Source of the DNA: Colletotrichum lupini
Taxonomy: Eukaryota > Ascomycota > Sordariomycetes > Glomerellales > Glomerellaceae
Direction: 5' to 3'
NCBI RefSeq assembly: GCF_023278565.1
Contig: NC_064677.1
Span: 6,262,001-6,326,000 of the forward strand
DNA: 64,000 bases
Below, piece by piece: positions 38,600 to 51,900 of the stretch (positions are counted from its first letter, which is position 1; the number at the start of each line of letters is the position of its first letter). The notes below the pieces were generated by a model. That model saw only the letters and a list, made by a program, of their open reading frames with translations. It was not told where the DNA came from and searched no databases. Both the position numbers and the translations under genes were made by a program.

Positions 38600-39170
38600 A
38601 TAAGTTTATTAGAAATATTATTATCTCAGTATAGTTATTAATAAATCTATAATAAAACTTTATAAATTTAAAAAACGTTTATATATTTTTAATACTCTTT
38701 AAAAATAGCTAATTTATTATAATTTTAATATGCGTAGGTTTTATTTTTATACTTTTATTAAATACGATATACTCTAAGAATCCTATATATAATATATAGA
38801 ACTCGTATTTACTACTATTTAGATATAGGTTTTATTACCGTAGTTTTTATAATACGCTACGTATATACTCTTTATATACTACGTAATTATTACTATATAT
38901 TAAAATATTATCTAAGTATATAATATAAATAGTATTAACTAGGCTATTTAGAACGTTATTAATATGCGCTTAGAAAGTTATAAGTACGTTAGTTAGCCCG
39001 AAAGGTATAACTAAGTACTTAAACTACTTATATTTAGTATAAAAAGCCGTTTTCTATTTATTACCCTTAGTTATATATATATAATAATATATATTTTTAA
39101 AGTTTAGTTTTATAAAAATAGAGGTATTAAATAGTCTATTTAATATCTTTTTAATTAGTAATAGCGGCGT
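38600..39170 (-). pseudogene. remnant of gypsy reverse transcriptase
   Basis: One minus-strand frame keeps the order of conserved RT blocks: KLNFKNIYYY, TKGNK, YLVIPFGLTN, the YLDN box at 38,907-38,918 and a C-terminal FKFIKFYYRFINNY. Stop codons stand mostly where the family has Trp or Gln, as expected from G-to-A or C-to-T change. It cannot encode a working enzyme. Confidence 0.88.
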
Positions 39171-41544
39171 TCTATCTTTTTATATAATCTTATTAATCGC
39201 TTTATAGTTAACATAAAGTCGTAGCTCTTTTTTTTTTTTAAATATAAAAAAAATAAGTACTTTTATTAGGCTTATAAAGGGGCATATCTAGCCCCTAACC
39301 TCTATTTTTATTAAATAATTACGTAAGATCTTAAGCTTATAGTTTAATAATAAATAAATAAGTCCTTCAGGAATAAGTACTATATTATTTAGCTCGATAT
39401 AATAGTTATATAGTATTCTATTTAGTAATAGAATAGCTTTTTTTTATTAAAAATAAGTTATTAAAGTCTTAGTAACGTAGCTTCTAGTCCTTAGCTATAC
39501 TTATTAATACTATATTACTATTTATAACTAAGTTAATTATAATATATACGAATATTATTAAAACTAAGTTATTTAATAGCCCCTTTTTTAGGGTATCTAA
39601 GCGGATATATCGTTTTTAAATTAAATACTACTACTTTTTTTAATTTTAATTAATTAGCGAGTTAATATCCTCTAGCTAAGGAAAACCAAAAATAAATATA
39701 AGTATTATAATATTAATTATAATAAAGTAATATAACTATATCTCCGTTACGTAGTTATTATTAATAATTTAAAGCCGTAAGTAGTAGCTTCTTAGCGTTT
39801 TTATTTATTTATTCTTAACGTTTACTAACTATAATAATAAGTAAATTTATAAATTAATATTAAAGTTCTTAAATAGCCTAATATTAACTACGTTCCCTTC
39901 TATTTTTAAATTAATAAAAGCGCTTAGCTTCTTTTATATATAGTTTAAATATATATAAATTAAAACGTCTAAGTACTGCTCTTATTAATTACTAATTACT
40001 CTCCTTATTAAAATAGTATTTAAGCTCGTTATTAGTTCGTATTACTTAGCTAGGGTAAGGTTTAATTAATAACTAATAGCTTTATACCCTTTTTAATTAT
40101 ATTTATAATATATAACACTCAAGTAGTTATTAATAAAGTACTTAGTTTTATTATAACTATAATATTATTAATATTATTTTATAATTATAAGTAATCCCTT
40201 ATAATATAGCTAGTCTTTTTATAATTATAATACGTAATATCCTTACTAAGTAAGTTACGGCATATTCTTTATATATTTAACTTATTAATACCTTAGTATT
40301 TTCTTATTAACTCGTTTAAATTTAAGTTAGAATATTACTTAGGGGACGTTTATAAGCTCTTTATTAATAATAAAGATTATTTAATACGTTCTATTAGTAA
40401 TATTAGTTATAAATAAGTTTATAAAATTTCTATTTATAATACTATTACGAAGTATAATTTAGGCCGTAGCTTATTTATTAATATAAAGATCCTTTACTTT
40501 TTTATTAAAATATATTTTAGTTTTATTTTAAGCTTATTAATATAGCTAACGAACTTATTAAATTTTTTTTTTAATTTTATAAAGTATTATTTAGTTATAT
40601 ACTCGTTATTATTCCTTAGTTAGTAAAATTAAATAAGTTATTTTATAAAAAGGTCTTTAGTTCCTCTTATATAACTAAGTTTATTATAAACCTAAAAGTC
40701 TTTTAATAATTAAAAATATAATATATTTAAGAGGTTTTTATACTATTACTTAAGTAGCTAACTATATATACTATTTTATTATAGTCTATTTTTATTTATT
40801 AAGCTTATAAATCGAAGTAATAATAATAATTAAAAAGGAAGCTTTATAAATCCCGTACCGATTTATTAATATATAATAAGTTAAGGAGGAATAGCGGTCT
40901 AAATATAAACGTTCTATTTATAATACTTATTTAAATTAAGAAAAAGTTAATAAATAGGGGCTTAGGTAGTACGAACTCGTTATTTTATTATTACTTAAGT
41001 CGCGCTTTAAGTACGGCTTTATTTATTAAACTATTCTTAATTTAAAGGTTTATATTCTTATTTATATTAAAACTAATATCCGAGGCTATTATAACTAAAA
41101 CTATAGCTTTTAATATAAAGGCCGGGCTATTTAAAAAGCTTTATAAGCGTTTTAAATCTACTCGTTTTTTATATAAGCACTTTTTATATATTATAATAAG
41201 GATTTCTTTTTTTAATTATTATTTTTATTTTTATAGTTTTATTAGCTTATTATTTATTATTTAGTTTAGGTATTAATAAGTAAGGGTAAGAGGTTCGTTA
41301 TTTTATTTAAAATTCGTTAATATTTTTAATAATACGGGTTTTTTATATTATTATTATATTATTTATCTTATTATACTTCGTTTTTATATTATTTATTAAA
41401 AAGGAAGTAACTCTAGGGGGTTTAATAAAAAAGAGTTATTTTTTATTATTATTATAATACTAATTACGCTCTCTTATTATATCTTATTTTTATTAATATT
41501 TTAAGTTTTTAACTTAGTCCCCTTTATAAATAAAAATTTTAAAT

Positions 41545-41753
41545 TATTAATAAGTATATAATATAAGGAAAAAGCTTATAAAAACTAATTATTATTAAGG
41601 TTTAAAAGATAAATTATTAAAATCTATTTTTTTCTTAAGGTATATTATTAATACTCTATATATACTTAAGCTACTCTTTTATTACTTAGTCCCCCTCTTT
41701 ATACTCCCTAAGCTATCCCTTAACCGACGAGGCCTGACCGGCGAGGCCTGACA
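41545..41753 (-). repeat. right LTR (5' LTR in coding sense)
   Basis: Here the outer end is at the right and is GC-rich and unmutated (GACGAGGCCTGACCGGCGAG, with the unit CGAGGCCTGAC present twice), ending TGACA. The inner end is TA-rich, where the left LTR retains CpA. Read on the coding strand it starts TGTCAGG. Confidence 0.85.
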
Positions 41754-41758
41754 CCTAG

Positions 41759-42180
41759 GGCCTCTAAGTGAAACAGCTTAGTCTTTACTACGCCTGGGAA
41801 ACGTCGATGCCATTTTGGTTTCTGGGAGCCAGCTCGCCCAATTCGGCACGTTGTATGACTACAGGTGGCTTGGTTGCTTCAGCTCTTTCTGCCGGAAAAA
41901 AGGTCTCATGTATACCCCTGGATGCGCTGTGGCAATGGAGCCTTCAAGACAGCACAAATCGACTCTTAGGAGTTGGCAGTCTTGAGCAGCCTGATCTGAG
42001 ATAGTTCGTTCAGCAGATTTAATATTATTCATTAATTCGGTATTTTGATTCGTCTTCCAGAATACCATTTTTTACTAACTCCGGAGAAATAAACGCTGAC
42101 ACGATTTTAGCTTAAGTATTTCAGAAGGCATCGCAAAAATCAAGAAGGAATAAACGATTCAGGGACACATCAGGCCACGC
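41759..42180. other. 3' flank of the giant gene
   Basis: About 420 bp of normal composition between the retrotransposon and the stop codon of the giant gene. It should contain the 3' UTR of that gene. The short plus-strand frame at 41,768-42,004 has no recognisable product. Confidence 0.4.
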
Positions 42181-42955
42181 TTAGCCACTAACAACAATGG
42201 CACCGGAATCCAGACATCTGGCACCATCGTTTCGACTGCTGACTGGTGCATCCTTCAACCTCAGAGGGTTTGAAGAGCCATCAACAGCAATACGCCAAAT
42301 TTGCCCACTGCCGTTTTCCACCGCGAAAAGGTAGCCATCTGTGGTTGCGTAGCTCGCACCCCAGAAAGGCACCGTAGTCCCAGTTGCTCCCGTGAGGTTG
42401 CCCAAGTTGCGAACCACTGTGAATGCGTGGGTAGTCCGGCTCCAGCGCAACAAGTAAGCAACTTGATTGCTCACGCCGACGGACCATAGATCTCCGCCTC
42501 CGACGCCAGGAACGACAGTCCAGTCACCGATTGTGTAACCACCGGTACCGGTGAGCTTGCCACTAGTGACGAGACCTCCGTAATTTGTGGTGCCAGGAGC
42601 GAAGTTGTACTGATAGAAGTCGGCACCACCAGTAGAGATCCAATACTGGCCGTTCTCGTCGATGTCGCCCGAGTTGAACAGGCCGGTTGTGAGCTTGCTG
42701 ACCGTAGCGACATACGTACCCGTGCCGTTGGCCAGGATGCGAATGATCTTGAAGTCGGTGGCGGCCTCGTTCTGGGAAATACCATAGAGGTAGTCCTCTC
42801 TTGCATTATAGCCCAAGGCGTTGATATTGCGCGTTGAGTCTCCACCTATGTTGTCGGCGATTTGGGTTCGCTCTCCACTAGCCAAGTTCAGTGAAAACAG
42901 GGTCAGGGACTGAATCAGGAAGCCCGTAGTAGGACATGAGAATGCGGGGCCTTGT
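42181..42955 (-). other. C-terminal DUF6923-like domain of the giant protein
   Basis: A compositionally normal, hydrophobic-patterned region after thousands of Ser-rich residues. Repeating short beta-type segments (LFSLNLASGERTQI, NALGYNAREDYLYGIS, GDIDENGQYWISTG, GYLFAVENGSGQIWRI) suggest a beta-propeller-like fold. Two cysteines, one near the start (SCPTTG) and one near the end (ARCLDSG), could close it. The family assignment is from memory of the motif style. Confidence 0.7.
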
Positions 42956-45900
42956 GTGGCTGAGGCGACAACTCTGGAAGAGGTCGAGGAAGTGCTTGTG
43001 CTACTGCTGCTCGAGTTGGAAGAGCTGCTTGTTGAAGTGGTTGTGCGGGATGAAGATGAAGTCGAGCTTGAGCTTGAACTTGAGCTGAAAGTCGAGCTTG
43101 AAGACGATGTCGACGTTGTACTAGTCCGTGAGGAGGAGGATGAGCTCAGCACAGTGGACGATGAAGTCGAACCAAGTGTGCTTGTCGTGGTTGCCGATGT
43201 GGATGTGCTGCTTGGGCTCGAGCTAGTTGACGCCAGCGTGTTTGCCTGGACACTGATGCTGCTGGACGTAGGTGAAGTCGTCGAAGAAGACGACGATCTT
43301 GTCAAGGTCGAGAACGTGGAGGCGCTTGACGAACTTAGCAATGTGTTGAGCGCAGCGCTGGCGGAGGAGCTTGAAGAGGAGCTTGAGGAAGAGCTTATAG
43401 ACGATGTAGAAGATGACGAGGTTACGGCTGTGCTCGAGGAAGAGCTACCAGAGCTCGAAGAGAGTGAAGACGACGTTGATATCCTCGTGGTTGATGTTGA
43501 TGAACTCGTAGTTGACGCCAAGCTCGCGGCGTTGACAGTGACACTCGAGGATGAGGTGCTTGAAGGGATGCTGCTCGAGCTATTACTACTACTCGTGGAA
43601 GAACTGCTACTCGTCACGCTATTGCTGCTGCTGCCTGTACTACTTGTTGTGGGAACCAGAGCCGCGGGGTTAATTGTGACACTTGTAGATGAATACGCAG
43701 AGGTACGGGATATACTGCTGGTAGTGAAAATACTGGCAGTAGAGCTGGTGGCAGAACTGCTAGTAGTGGCACTGCTGGATGTGGAAAGCAGGCTTGCTTG
43801 GTTCGCCGTGGGTGAAGCAGTAGAGCTACTCGGAGAACCACTCGAAGAGCTGCTTGAAGTGCTACTCAGAGATGCCGTGCTGAATATCGAGCTTCTGGTC
43901 GTCGAGGTGCTCGTTATGGAGCTTATTGTAGATAACAGGGTGGCTTCGTTGACCGTCGCACTCGAAGAAGTGGGAGACGAGCTGACAGCAGAGCCACTAG
44001 ATGATGGGGTGGTAGTAGTGCCACTGCTAGTGGATACCGAGATCGAAGAGCTGGCAGAGGTGGGAGATGTTGAGCTGGTGGATGAGCTACTGCTTGTAGA
44101 CGCACTGCTAGTAGTGGACACCAATGAGGCCGCTTCAACTGTCGGGCTTGAAGAAGACGAAGTGCCTGTTGATAAGCTGCTCGAGAACCTGCTCGTATTC
44201 GTAGAAGTGATGTTGCTGTTCGGAGCTGAGCTTAAGGAGCTTGCTGTGGTACTTGACGACGAGCTGATGACGGAAACACTGCTCGTCGGAGTCCCAATAG
44301 TGGAGGTGGATATCAAAGTAGCCGCGTTAACCATCGGACTCGATAAATTAGACGAGGACAATGTAGTTCCTACAGAAGAGCTACTCGTTGCACTTGGCGA
44401 GGAGCTTGTTGTTGCCCTGGAAGATGAGACTGTTGAAAGACTGCTCATAGATGCGCTGCTGGTCGTTGACAGGAGCGTGGCTGCATTGACTGTTGGGTTG
44501 GATGAAGAAGACAAAGAAGGAGAAGAAGACGTGCTAGAGAGACTACTAGTCGAAATTGTAGTACTGCTAGTAGGGATAACTGTAGATGAGCTTTCCGACG
44601 AACTGGAAGAGGGTGAAGAGCTGACTGCGGAGCTGCTCGAAGGTGCCGCTGTTGAACTGATGCTCGGTGACAGTAACGTAGCTGGATTGACTGTTGCGAT
44701 GATGGAGGAAGTAGTACTGGGGACCGTACTACTGATAGTGGAGCCTAAATTGGACGTTGAACTCGAAGACGACAACGGGCTGTTAGCCGAGGTGCTTGAA
44801 GGGGACCCTGCTGCGCTGCTTGTCGCCGGGAGCAGTGTTGCGGCGTTGGCAGTTGGACTATCAGATGCAAAGCTGCTGAGCGAGCTACTACTCGACGCAG
44901 TACCGCTGGAAGTGAAGCTTGAACTGACTGCAGTGACTGCAGAGCTAGAAGATGGAGAAGAACTGCTACTGTAACTGCTCGAAGAGGACCCTGTTGTACT
45001 ACTGCTTGTGGAAAGTAGCGTGGCGGCGTTCGTCGTTGGGCTGGCTGGCGATGATGTACTCGAGGTGATTGACGAGGAGCTACTGGGCGGCGTTGAAATA
45101 CTGCTGGACGTAGATGCAGATGAGGCAGGACTAGAAGAGGTGCCTATTGATGACGAAGTGCTTTGAGAGCTGCTCGTCGAAGCGCTAGAAACCGTAGGTA
45201 CAAATGTGGCAGGGTTGACAGACACGCTAGAAGAAGTAGAGCCAGTAGATGATGGGATGGGTGACAATAAGTCAGTTGACGAGGAGCTGCCGAAAAGGCC
45301 GCTTGAAGATGACGTCGGTTGGGAAACAGGGCTACTGATCGACGATGTGGAAGAAGCCAAAACCGAGCTAGAGGAACTTGAGCTCTGGCCCGCTGAGGTG
45401 CTGCTTGATGTCGAAAGCAACGTAGCAGCATTCGAGGTCGGGGTTGTGGAGGAAGAATCGCTTAACAAGAGGCCGGATGCAATCTGCGTCGATGATATGT
45501 TTGCGGTCGCCGATAAGCCCTGACTTGTGCTGAAGAGACTTGAGGGAGAAGTCGGCGACGAGGTCACATCCAAGCTATTACTTGAGCTCAAAGTTGTCGT
45601 TGAAGAACCACTTGAGGTAGTCGATAGCGAGCTAGCCTGGTCAGCCGTAATGCTTGAAGACGTGGGCGTCGGCGAGACAGTCGTTATAGTTGATGAGCTT
45701 GAAGTTTGACTCGCGCTGGAAGAATACGAAGAAGCGAATGCGGTCGAGCTGTTAGTTGATCCTGAAGTCGATGCCGAAGAAGCACTAGTAGTGGCCGGCA
45801 GTAAGGTGGCCTGATTGACTGTGGTACTTGACGACGCGGAGCTGCCCGGAGAGGAAGTCGAGGATGTGCCTGCGACGCTTGCGGTCGCGAAAGTGTTGGA

Positions 45901-48900
45901 AGAATCGACGGAGCTTGAACTAGACAATTCAGTTGTGCTTGTTGTTGATGACGACGATGGAGTCAATGATGTCGACAACAAAGACGCGGGATCGACACTC
46001 AGGCTCGACGTGGATGAAATAACAGTAGAAGAGGCACTTGGAAGGTCACTCGAACTGCTCTGGAAGAGTTGGCTGGAGCCACTACTTGAGGTCGACGAAG
46101 ATATTACTGTCGATTCAGACGAGGACAGTAACATTGAACCTGATGAAAGGAGCTCTGAGCTAGATGAGGCCCTCGTTGAGGATACATTCGTGGTCGGGAG
46201 TAAGGTATCATCTTCCGCTGTGTTGGCTGTACTTGACGATATGATACTGGAGATGCTGGAAGATGGTCCTGAGGGGCTACTTGAGCTGATACTTGAAGGT
46301 GTGCTTGAAACTGATATGGAAGACACACTATTAGTCGACTCAGAAGTGCTAGCAGAAGTCGACGATGGCTGAGAAGTGGAGGACGACGGGGGTAAGTCTA
46401 AACTAGAAGGCGAGCTCGTCGAAGCGGCACTCGTGCTTGACAGCAAGGTATTCGGCTCGACAGTATCAGTCGTACTTGTAGAAGTGGTGCTGGTGCCAGT
46501 AAATGATGTACTTAGGGATGGCTCGAAGGTCGAAGAGCTTGAGATTATTGAGCTCGACAACCCCGGCGAGAGGTCAGTAGATGTTGACGTGGAAGTCAAG
46601 GGTGCCGCATTTGGAGTTGTCTCAACGTAGACTGTTCCTGGCTGTTCATCTTGCGGTTGCACGATGCTGACAATAGTTGCACCGCCGCTCAGAGTATTGG
46701 TCCCACTGTATGGGCGAGTGACAGTAACAAATCGTGCTCGTCTTCCGACGACTATAGTGCCAGCTTGAGTACCGCTCGGTCCGATTGAAGCAATGATAGT
46801 TGAGTCTGGCGAATCTGAAGCTGTGAGGAATATGGTCGTGTAAACATATGTTATAGGTAGAGTAGTAGCAGGCTCAGAGGCGAAGCTGGATGAAAGCACA
46901 GAGGAAGCTAATGACGATGAGGAGAAGGTCGAAGTGCTCATCGACGAAGACTCTGATGTAGGCAGCGACGTATCTTGACCGGCTGTTGAACTCAAAGACG
47001 TAGATGGAGTAATTGAAATAGACGTCGAGTCAGATGAGCTTGAAGAAGTCGCATCCGGCGCGATCGAAGATGAAGACGGGGAGTTTGGATCTATGGGCGT
47101 GCTGATCGATGATGGCTCCGAAGTAGGCAGTAGCGTTGCTTGATCGACCGTTGGGCTTGAAGATGCTGAAGAGGTAGACGAGCTGACTGAAAATCCAGAT
47201 GAGGTCGAAGGAATGGCTTCTGGCGCTGTCGGAGAAGTCGACGACGACGACGAAGATATTGGCGAAGAGGTGCTTGTGGTGCTCGCTGACGATGACTCGG
47301 ACAGAGAAGTTGGGGATCCTGCAGTGTTTGTCGCACTGGAGGACGTAGGGGTGAAAGAAGTAGAAGATGGGAGTAAATTCGAGCTTGAAATTGTGATTGT
47401 GATCCCGGTGGTTGAACTAACGGAGGATGTCCATAAGCTCGAGGAAGATGATTCCGAACTTGAAACAAAACTTGCTGAATCAACTGATGGGGGGCTCGAA
47501 GATAGAGACAGCCCGGTTGAGGTTGATGATGAGGAAAGTGATGAGCTAGACAAGGCCTCGACTGAGCTGTCGAAACTGGGTTCGGGTGAAGAGCTTCGAT
47601 CCGAAATTGACGAGGAAAGGGAAGACGTCAAACCAGTAGTCGGCGATTCAGTGAACGTCGAGACAAGACTAGCGGGTCCAATCGTTGGAGATAAGTATGG
47701 AGACGTAAACGTGGTAACGGACGAGGATGTAGATGTTACGGATGCGGCTTCATCTGAGCTTGATTGGGTAGTTGGAGAAGTTGATATGACAGTAGAAGTG
47801 CTGGTTGATGAGGATACGGAAGATTCGTTGGAACTAGCGATAGAGCTCGATGACGATAGGGAACCACTCTCTGAAGAGCTTGAAGTTGTCGAACTTAAAA
47901 GTAGAGTTGCGGGATCGACCGTGAAAGAAAAAGACTCAGAGCTACTCGTGGATATGCTAGCAGAGGAAAGTATTGGTGTGGTTGCAATTTCTCCAGAGCC
48001 TGCTTGCGAGCTCACTGAAGTTGATTCAGTGACCGAAATACTAATTGTAACTGAAGAAGGAGATTCCGTGGAGCTAATAGTAGACGTAGCCGTAGAACTT
48101 GAAGACGACAGCAAGACACTCTCAGAGGTGCTTAATGCACTTTCAGTCAAAGTGCTCTGCGAAGTTGGCAGTAGGCTATCTGGGTTGATTGTAAGGCTGG
48201 ACGAAGCGGCTATAGTGCTGGAAACATCTGAAGAGGAGGAGGCAACATTTGATGTTGAGCTGACGGAAGTCGCAGTAATGGTACTGGAACTGGTGGGAGA
48301 ACCAGAAGAAGTGTCCAAAACGTCCAAAGCTGTAAACGAATTTACTTTCGCAGACGACTGTGGAATTAACGAGGACGATTCAAGTATATCCGTGGAACTC
48401 AAGCCTTGCTCTGTAGATGGGCTTGATGATGTAGACAGCAGACTGTTCGGATCAACCGTCACACTCGAAGACGAAAAGTCAGTCAAAGAGCTCTCAGACG
48501 TAGTGGCTGTGATTTCCAGCGTTAGACTGATTGAAGTTGACTGCGGCAAGGTCGATGTTGGGGTTGGTGTCAATGAATCTGCTCCGTTGGAGGTCGAGGA
48601 ACTGATATCCTGTCTTGTTGGGAGGGTAGTTGAGGAAGCTAGCGTATCAAGATTGACGGTAACACTTGAATTTGAAGTGATGAAATCAGAGCTCTCACTA
48701 CTCAGGGTGCTTGATGAGTCCGCAGCTGACGAGGACGCGGTGCTGGTGATGGACGAGGACGGATCAGACGTAGCAGTTGAGCTTGATGCAGATGAAACCC
48801 CTGATGAGCTGGTCAGTTCCAATGTTGAAGAACTTGTCTCTGTGGCCGTAATTGCAGATACGATAGACGTAGACAGTAAGGTGTTGATCTCTACTGTATT

Positions 48901-51900
48901 CTGAGTGCTTAAGGATGAGGATGAATCTTGAGAAGAAATCGATATAAATGATGGGCTCGGGCCTGAAGCTGAGATGCTCGTTGAAGTAAAAGTTTCACTA
49001 GAGGAAGGATTGGCTGAGATTGAAATTAGGGTGTCAGGCTCAAGCGTCGTTGCTGTACTTGAGATTAATGACGAAACTGCCGCCGAGGAGCTGGTCATAG
49101 TTTCATTTGCCGAATCGCTTGTCGGTATGATAGTGGTAGCTGGGCTACGAGTAGACGTAGCCGATGGCGATTGTGAATTACTGCTCGTTGTAGACTCTGA
49201 GTCCAATGAGGACGTTGGACTGAGAAGAGCAGAGTCGCTTTCTGAGATAACCGATGTGCTGCTTTCCACGCCAGGTAAAGTACTGCTAGATGTACTGGTA
49301 GGCGACAAGGTATCGAGACCAATAGTTTCCAAGGAGCTTGAAGACAACAGAGATGATGAAGGGATTGATATTGGGGTGAATTCAGTGATCAAAGTGCTTG
49401 GCTCTTCGCCCGACGATGCACTGGCAACTGATGTCTCTTGACCATCTAAGCTAGTTGTGAACGAAGTCGAAGAAGCTACGGGACCTGTGAAATCACTTGA
49501 TGATAATGACGATGTTGATGTTGATGAAGAAATCTCAAAAGATAAGCCGCTTGTCATTGCTGGCTCATCTGTCGTCGACACAGGGGTAGAACTTAGTAGT
49601 AGTGTGTCAGGGTTTACTGTGAATGTGTCACTCGAAGAAGTCGACGATCCGGTAAAACCCTCCAATAAGGAAGACACAGTAGATAGGAGTGAGCTACTGG
49701 ACGATGTAGAAGGGACCCCTACGCCGGAAGAAGTTGACGAAGTCGAGGTGGCTGAAGGATCGAACGCGTCAAGGGAGTCTGTAGATGTTGAGGTAGCAGA
49801 AGATGGCTCTGATGTTGCTGAGGTTGATGGAGGATTAGCATAGACAACGGTACCAAGGACTGTTCCGCTGCCCGGGTATGTGGCGATGGGGATAGGTTCC
49901 GTGATGATTGAAGTGCCCGAGTACGCAACTCTGACCACTGCGTAGCGAGCGGCGAAGATGACGGTGCCTTTAGCTGTTCCGGAAGGCGCAACTGTACTAA
50001 TGGCAGACGGAATGATGTAGGAGTCGCCTTCGGTGTAGACCAAAGTCGAAGTGACATAGAAAGATGCTGGAATAGCCAAGATAACGGTGCCTGGAGATCC
50101 GTTCGTTGGCTGGATAGTGCTCAATGGGAGAGGCTCAGATAGTGAAGATGGGCCGGTATAAATGAGTTGCGAGGTGACGTAAGAAGCAGCATCCGCTGAT
50201 GTTGACGTGGTCGAGAATTGGGAAGTCTCGGAAGGAATTGAAGTAGCTGGTGTGATATCGCTGCTTGTAGAATCCGAAGAAAAGGAGGCAATCGTACCAG
50301 TGCCCATCGACAGGAGAGAAGAGGAATCATCTATTAGCGAGCTCTCTGATGTATTTGGAGTGTCACTAGTGGAGGTGGTAATCTCAAGAGAAATACTGCC
50401 TGTCTCGGAAACAAGACTGGAAGAAGCTGCCGAAGAAATCTCAGTGTTTGTGGTCAAACCGGTGGTTACCGTAAGTGAGGCGCTGGACGCTGAGGTAGTG
50501 ACATCTGCTGTATTGGACGAGCCAGACGTGGAGCTGAGATCGATGGTAGATATCAGAGAAACAAGCGCTGTGGAAGTTGTCTCAAAGTCGCTTGTGCTGC
50601 TAGTCGTTGGGGTGCTGTTGCTCGATTGAGCTCTTGCTGTCGTGATGAGCGACTCACTAAACAGGTTCGAGACAGTGGGAGAGATCGAGAAGCTGGCTTC
50701 AGTTGAGGTCGCATCGATGGAAGTGGAGCTGCTGACTTCTGACCCGATGGTCCTCGAAGTCACTGCGCTTGTGTCGGTACTAAGGGCCTCAAGGGAGGTA
50801 CTGCTGCTCTGAAGATTGCCAATATCAGATGTCGAAGCAACGTCACTTAAGGAGTTCGAATCGGTGGTGGTAAGCAGAGAAGCGAAGGCTGTGCTTATTG
50901 CTTCGGGATTAATGGTGCTTGTGCTTTCGACTTCGCTGGACGTCGTCGTCACGCTACTTGACTCAGAAATTGTGCTTGGTTCGAGAGTTCCAGTGCCGCT
51001 GGTGCTTCCGCTCAAGCTGATGGAGTTCGACTCAGCTACGGAAGATACCGCATTTACCGAAGTTGCGGATGAAGTCGCTGATGGATCAGAGCTGATCTCA
51101 CTGGTAGACGTTCCTCCATTATCAGATGGAACAGAAGACGCCGTCGACGACACTAGCAAGGTAGGAACTGCAATGACTACCAACCCAACAGCCTGTGTTC
51201 CAGAAGGCTGGATTGTGAAGAGGGTGACTGTGGACTGACCAGTACCTGATACTGTTGAAGTGAGGAACTGAGCGGCGTAAGCGATAGTTCCGCGGACGCT
51301 TCCGCTCGGAGGCACTGTGCTGATTGGGGTCGGAGTAGGCAACTGATCAGTGCCTGTGAAGGGTATCTGAACGCTGTCGTAGAAGGCAGATGCTGGTGGA
51401 GCTGAGCTAGAGACCAAGGTCTGATCGGAGATGAAGGAAACCGTTGGAATGGTACCTTCGGATGAAGAGCCGCTATTCACAGACGAAGGAAACTCGATGG
51501 AAGCCGTGAAATCGACAGAAGAAGTTCCAGTGGCTGAACTGAAATCAGAAGAGGACGCAGCTGAAGACGCTACCAAGAGAGACGAAGCTGTCAAGTCGCT
51601 CGACTCAACAGTGTTGGAAGAAGACACACCAATGCTTGTTCCAGATGATTGCGATATGGTTGCCTGGACTGCAGTGGTTCCTAAATCAGTTGATGTTGGT
51701 GTCCGGCTTGAGAAAACAAGACTATCGCTTGTGAAAGTCGAGACAACTGGATCGTCTGTCAAGCTCGAAGATGTGCCTAGAAACGCCGGAACAATGCTGA
51801 CGCTAGTTGGGAGGCTGTCATCCGTTGATGTTGCGGTAAAAGTTGGCAACTCTGGGGTTGAGATAGAACCAACCGGAAAAGTCGAAATGATTGTGGAAGA

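Larger units (their letters stand above)
34423..41753 (-). mobile_element. RIP-degenerate Ty3/gypsy LTR retrotransposon, 7.33 kb
   Basis: Two direct repeats (34,423-34,617 and 41,545-41,753) bound the block. The 5-bp CCTAG lies immediately outside both ends (34,418-34,422 and 41,754-41,758). The repeats align at a constant spacing of 7,122 bp, with mostly C/T or G/A differences. The coding strand is minus. Reverse transcriptase is readable in one minus frame at about 38,600-39,160 despite many stops: KLNFKNIYYYIYITKGNK, then YLVIPFGLTN, then YLDNILIYSNN (the YxDD box, second D changed), then a later stretch resembling QTFLGFxNFYRRFI. This order is that of Ty3/gypsy. A purine run on the minus strand (complement of 34,621-34,633) next to the left LTR fits a polypurine tract, so the left LTR is the 3' LTR. 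The element cannot be autonomous now. Confidence 0.92.

Noticed and set aside
28983..41753. A centromere or one single AT-rich isochore
   Set aside because: Both AT-rich blocks end exactly at TIR or LTR ends with target duplications, and a normal 505-bp island separates them, so they are two transposons.
42956..44974. Plus-strand frame of 672 codons opposite the giant gene
   Set aside because: It is Leu/Glu/Val/Asp-rich only because it is the complement of Ser/Thr codons. The minus strand has the signal peptide, repeats and folded domain.
47213..48904. Plus-strand frame of 563 codons opposite the giant gene, and similar ones up to 55.6 kb
   Set aside because: Same codon shadow of Ser/Thr-rich coding; no motif, no start context.
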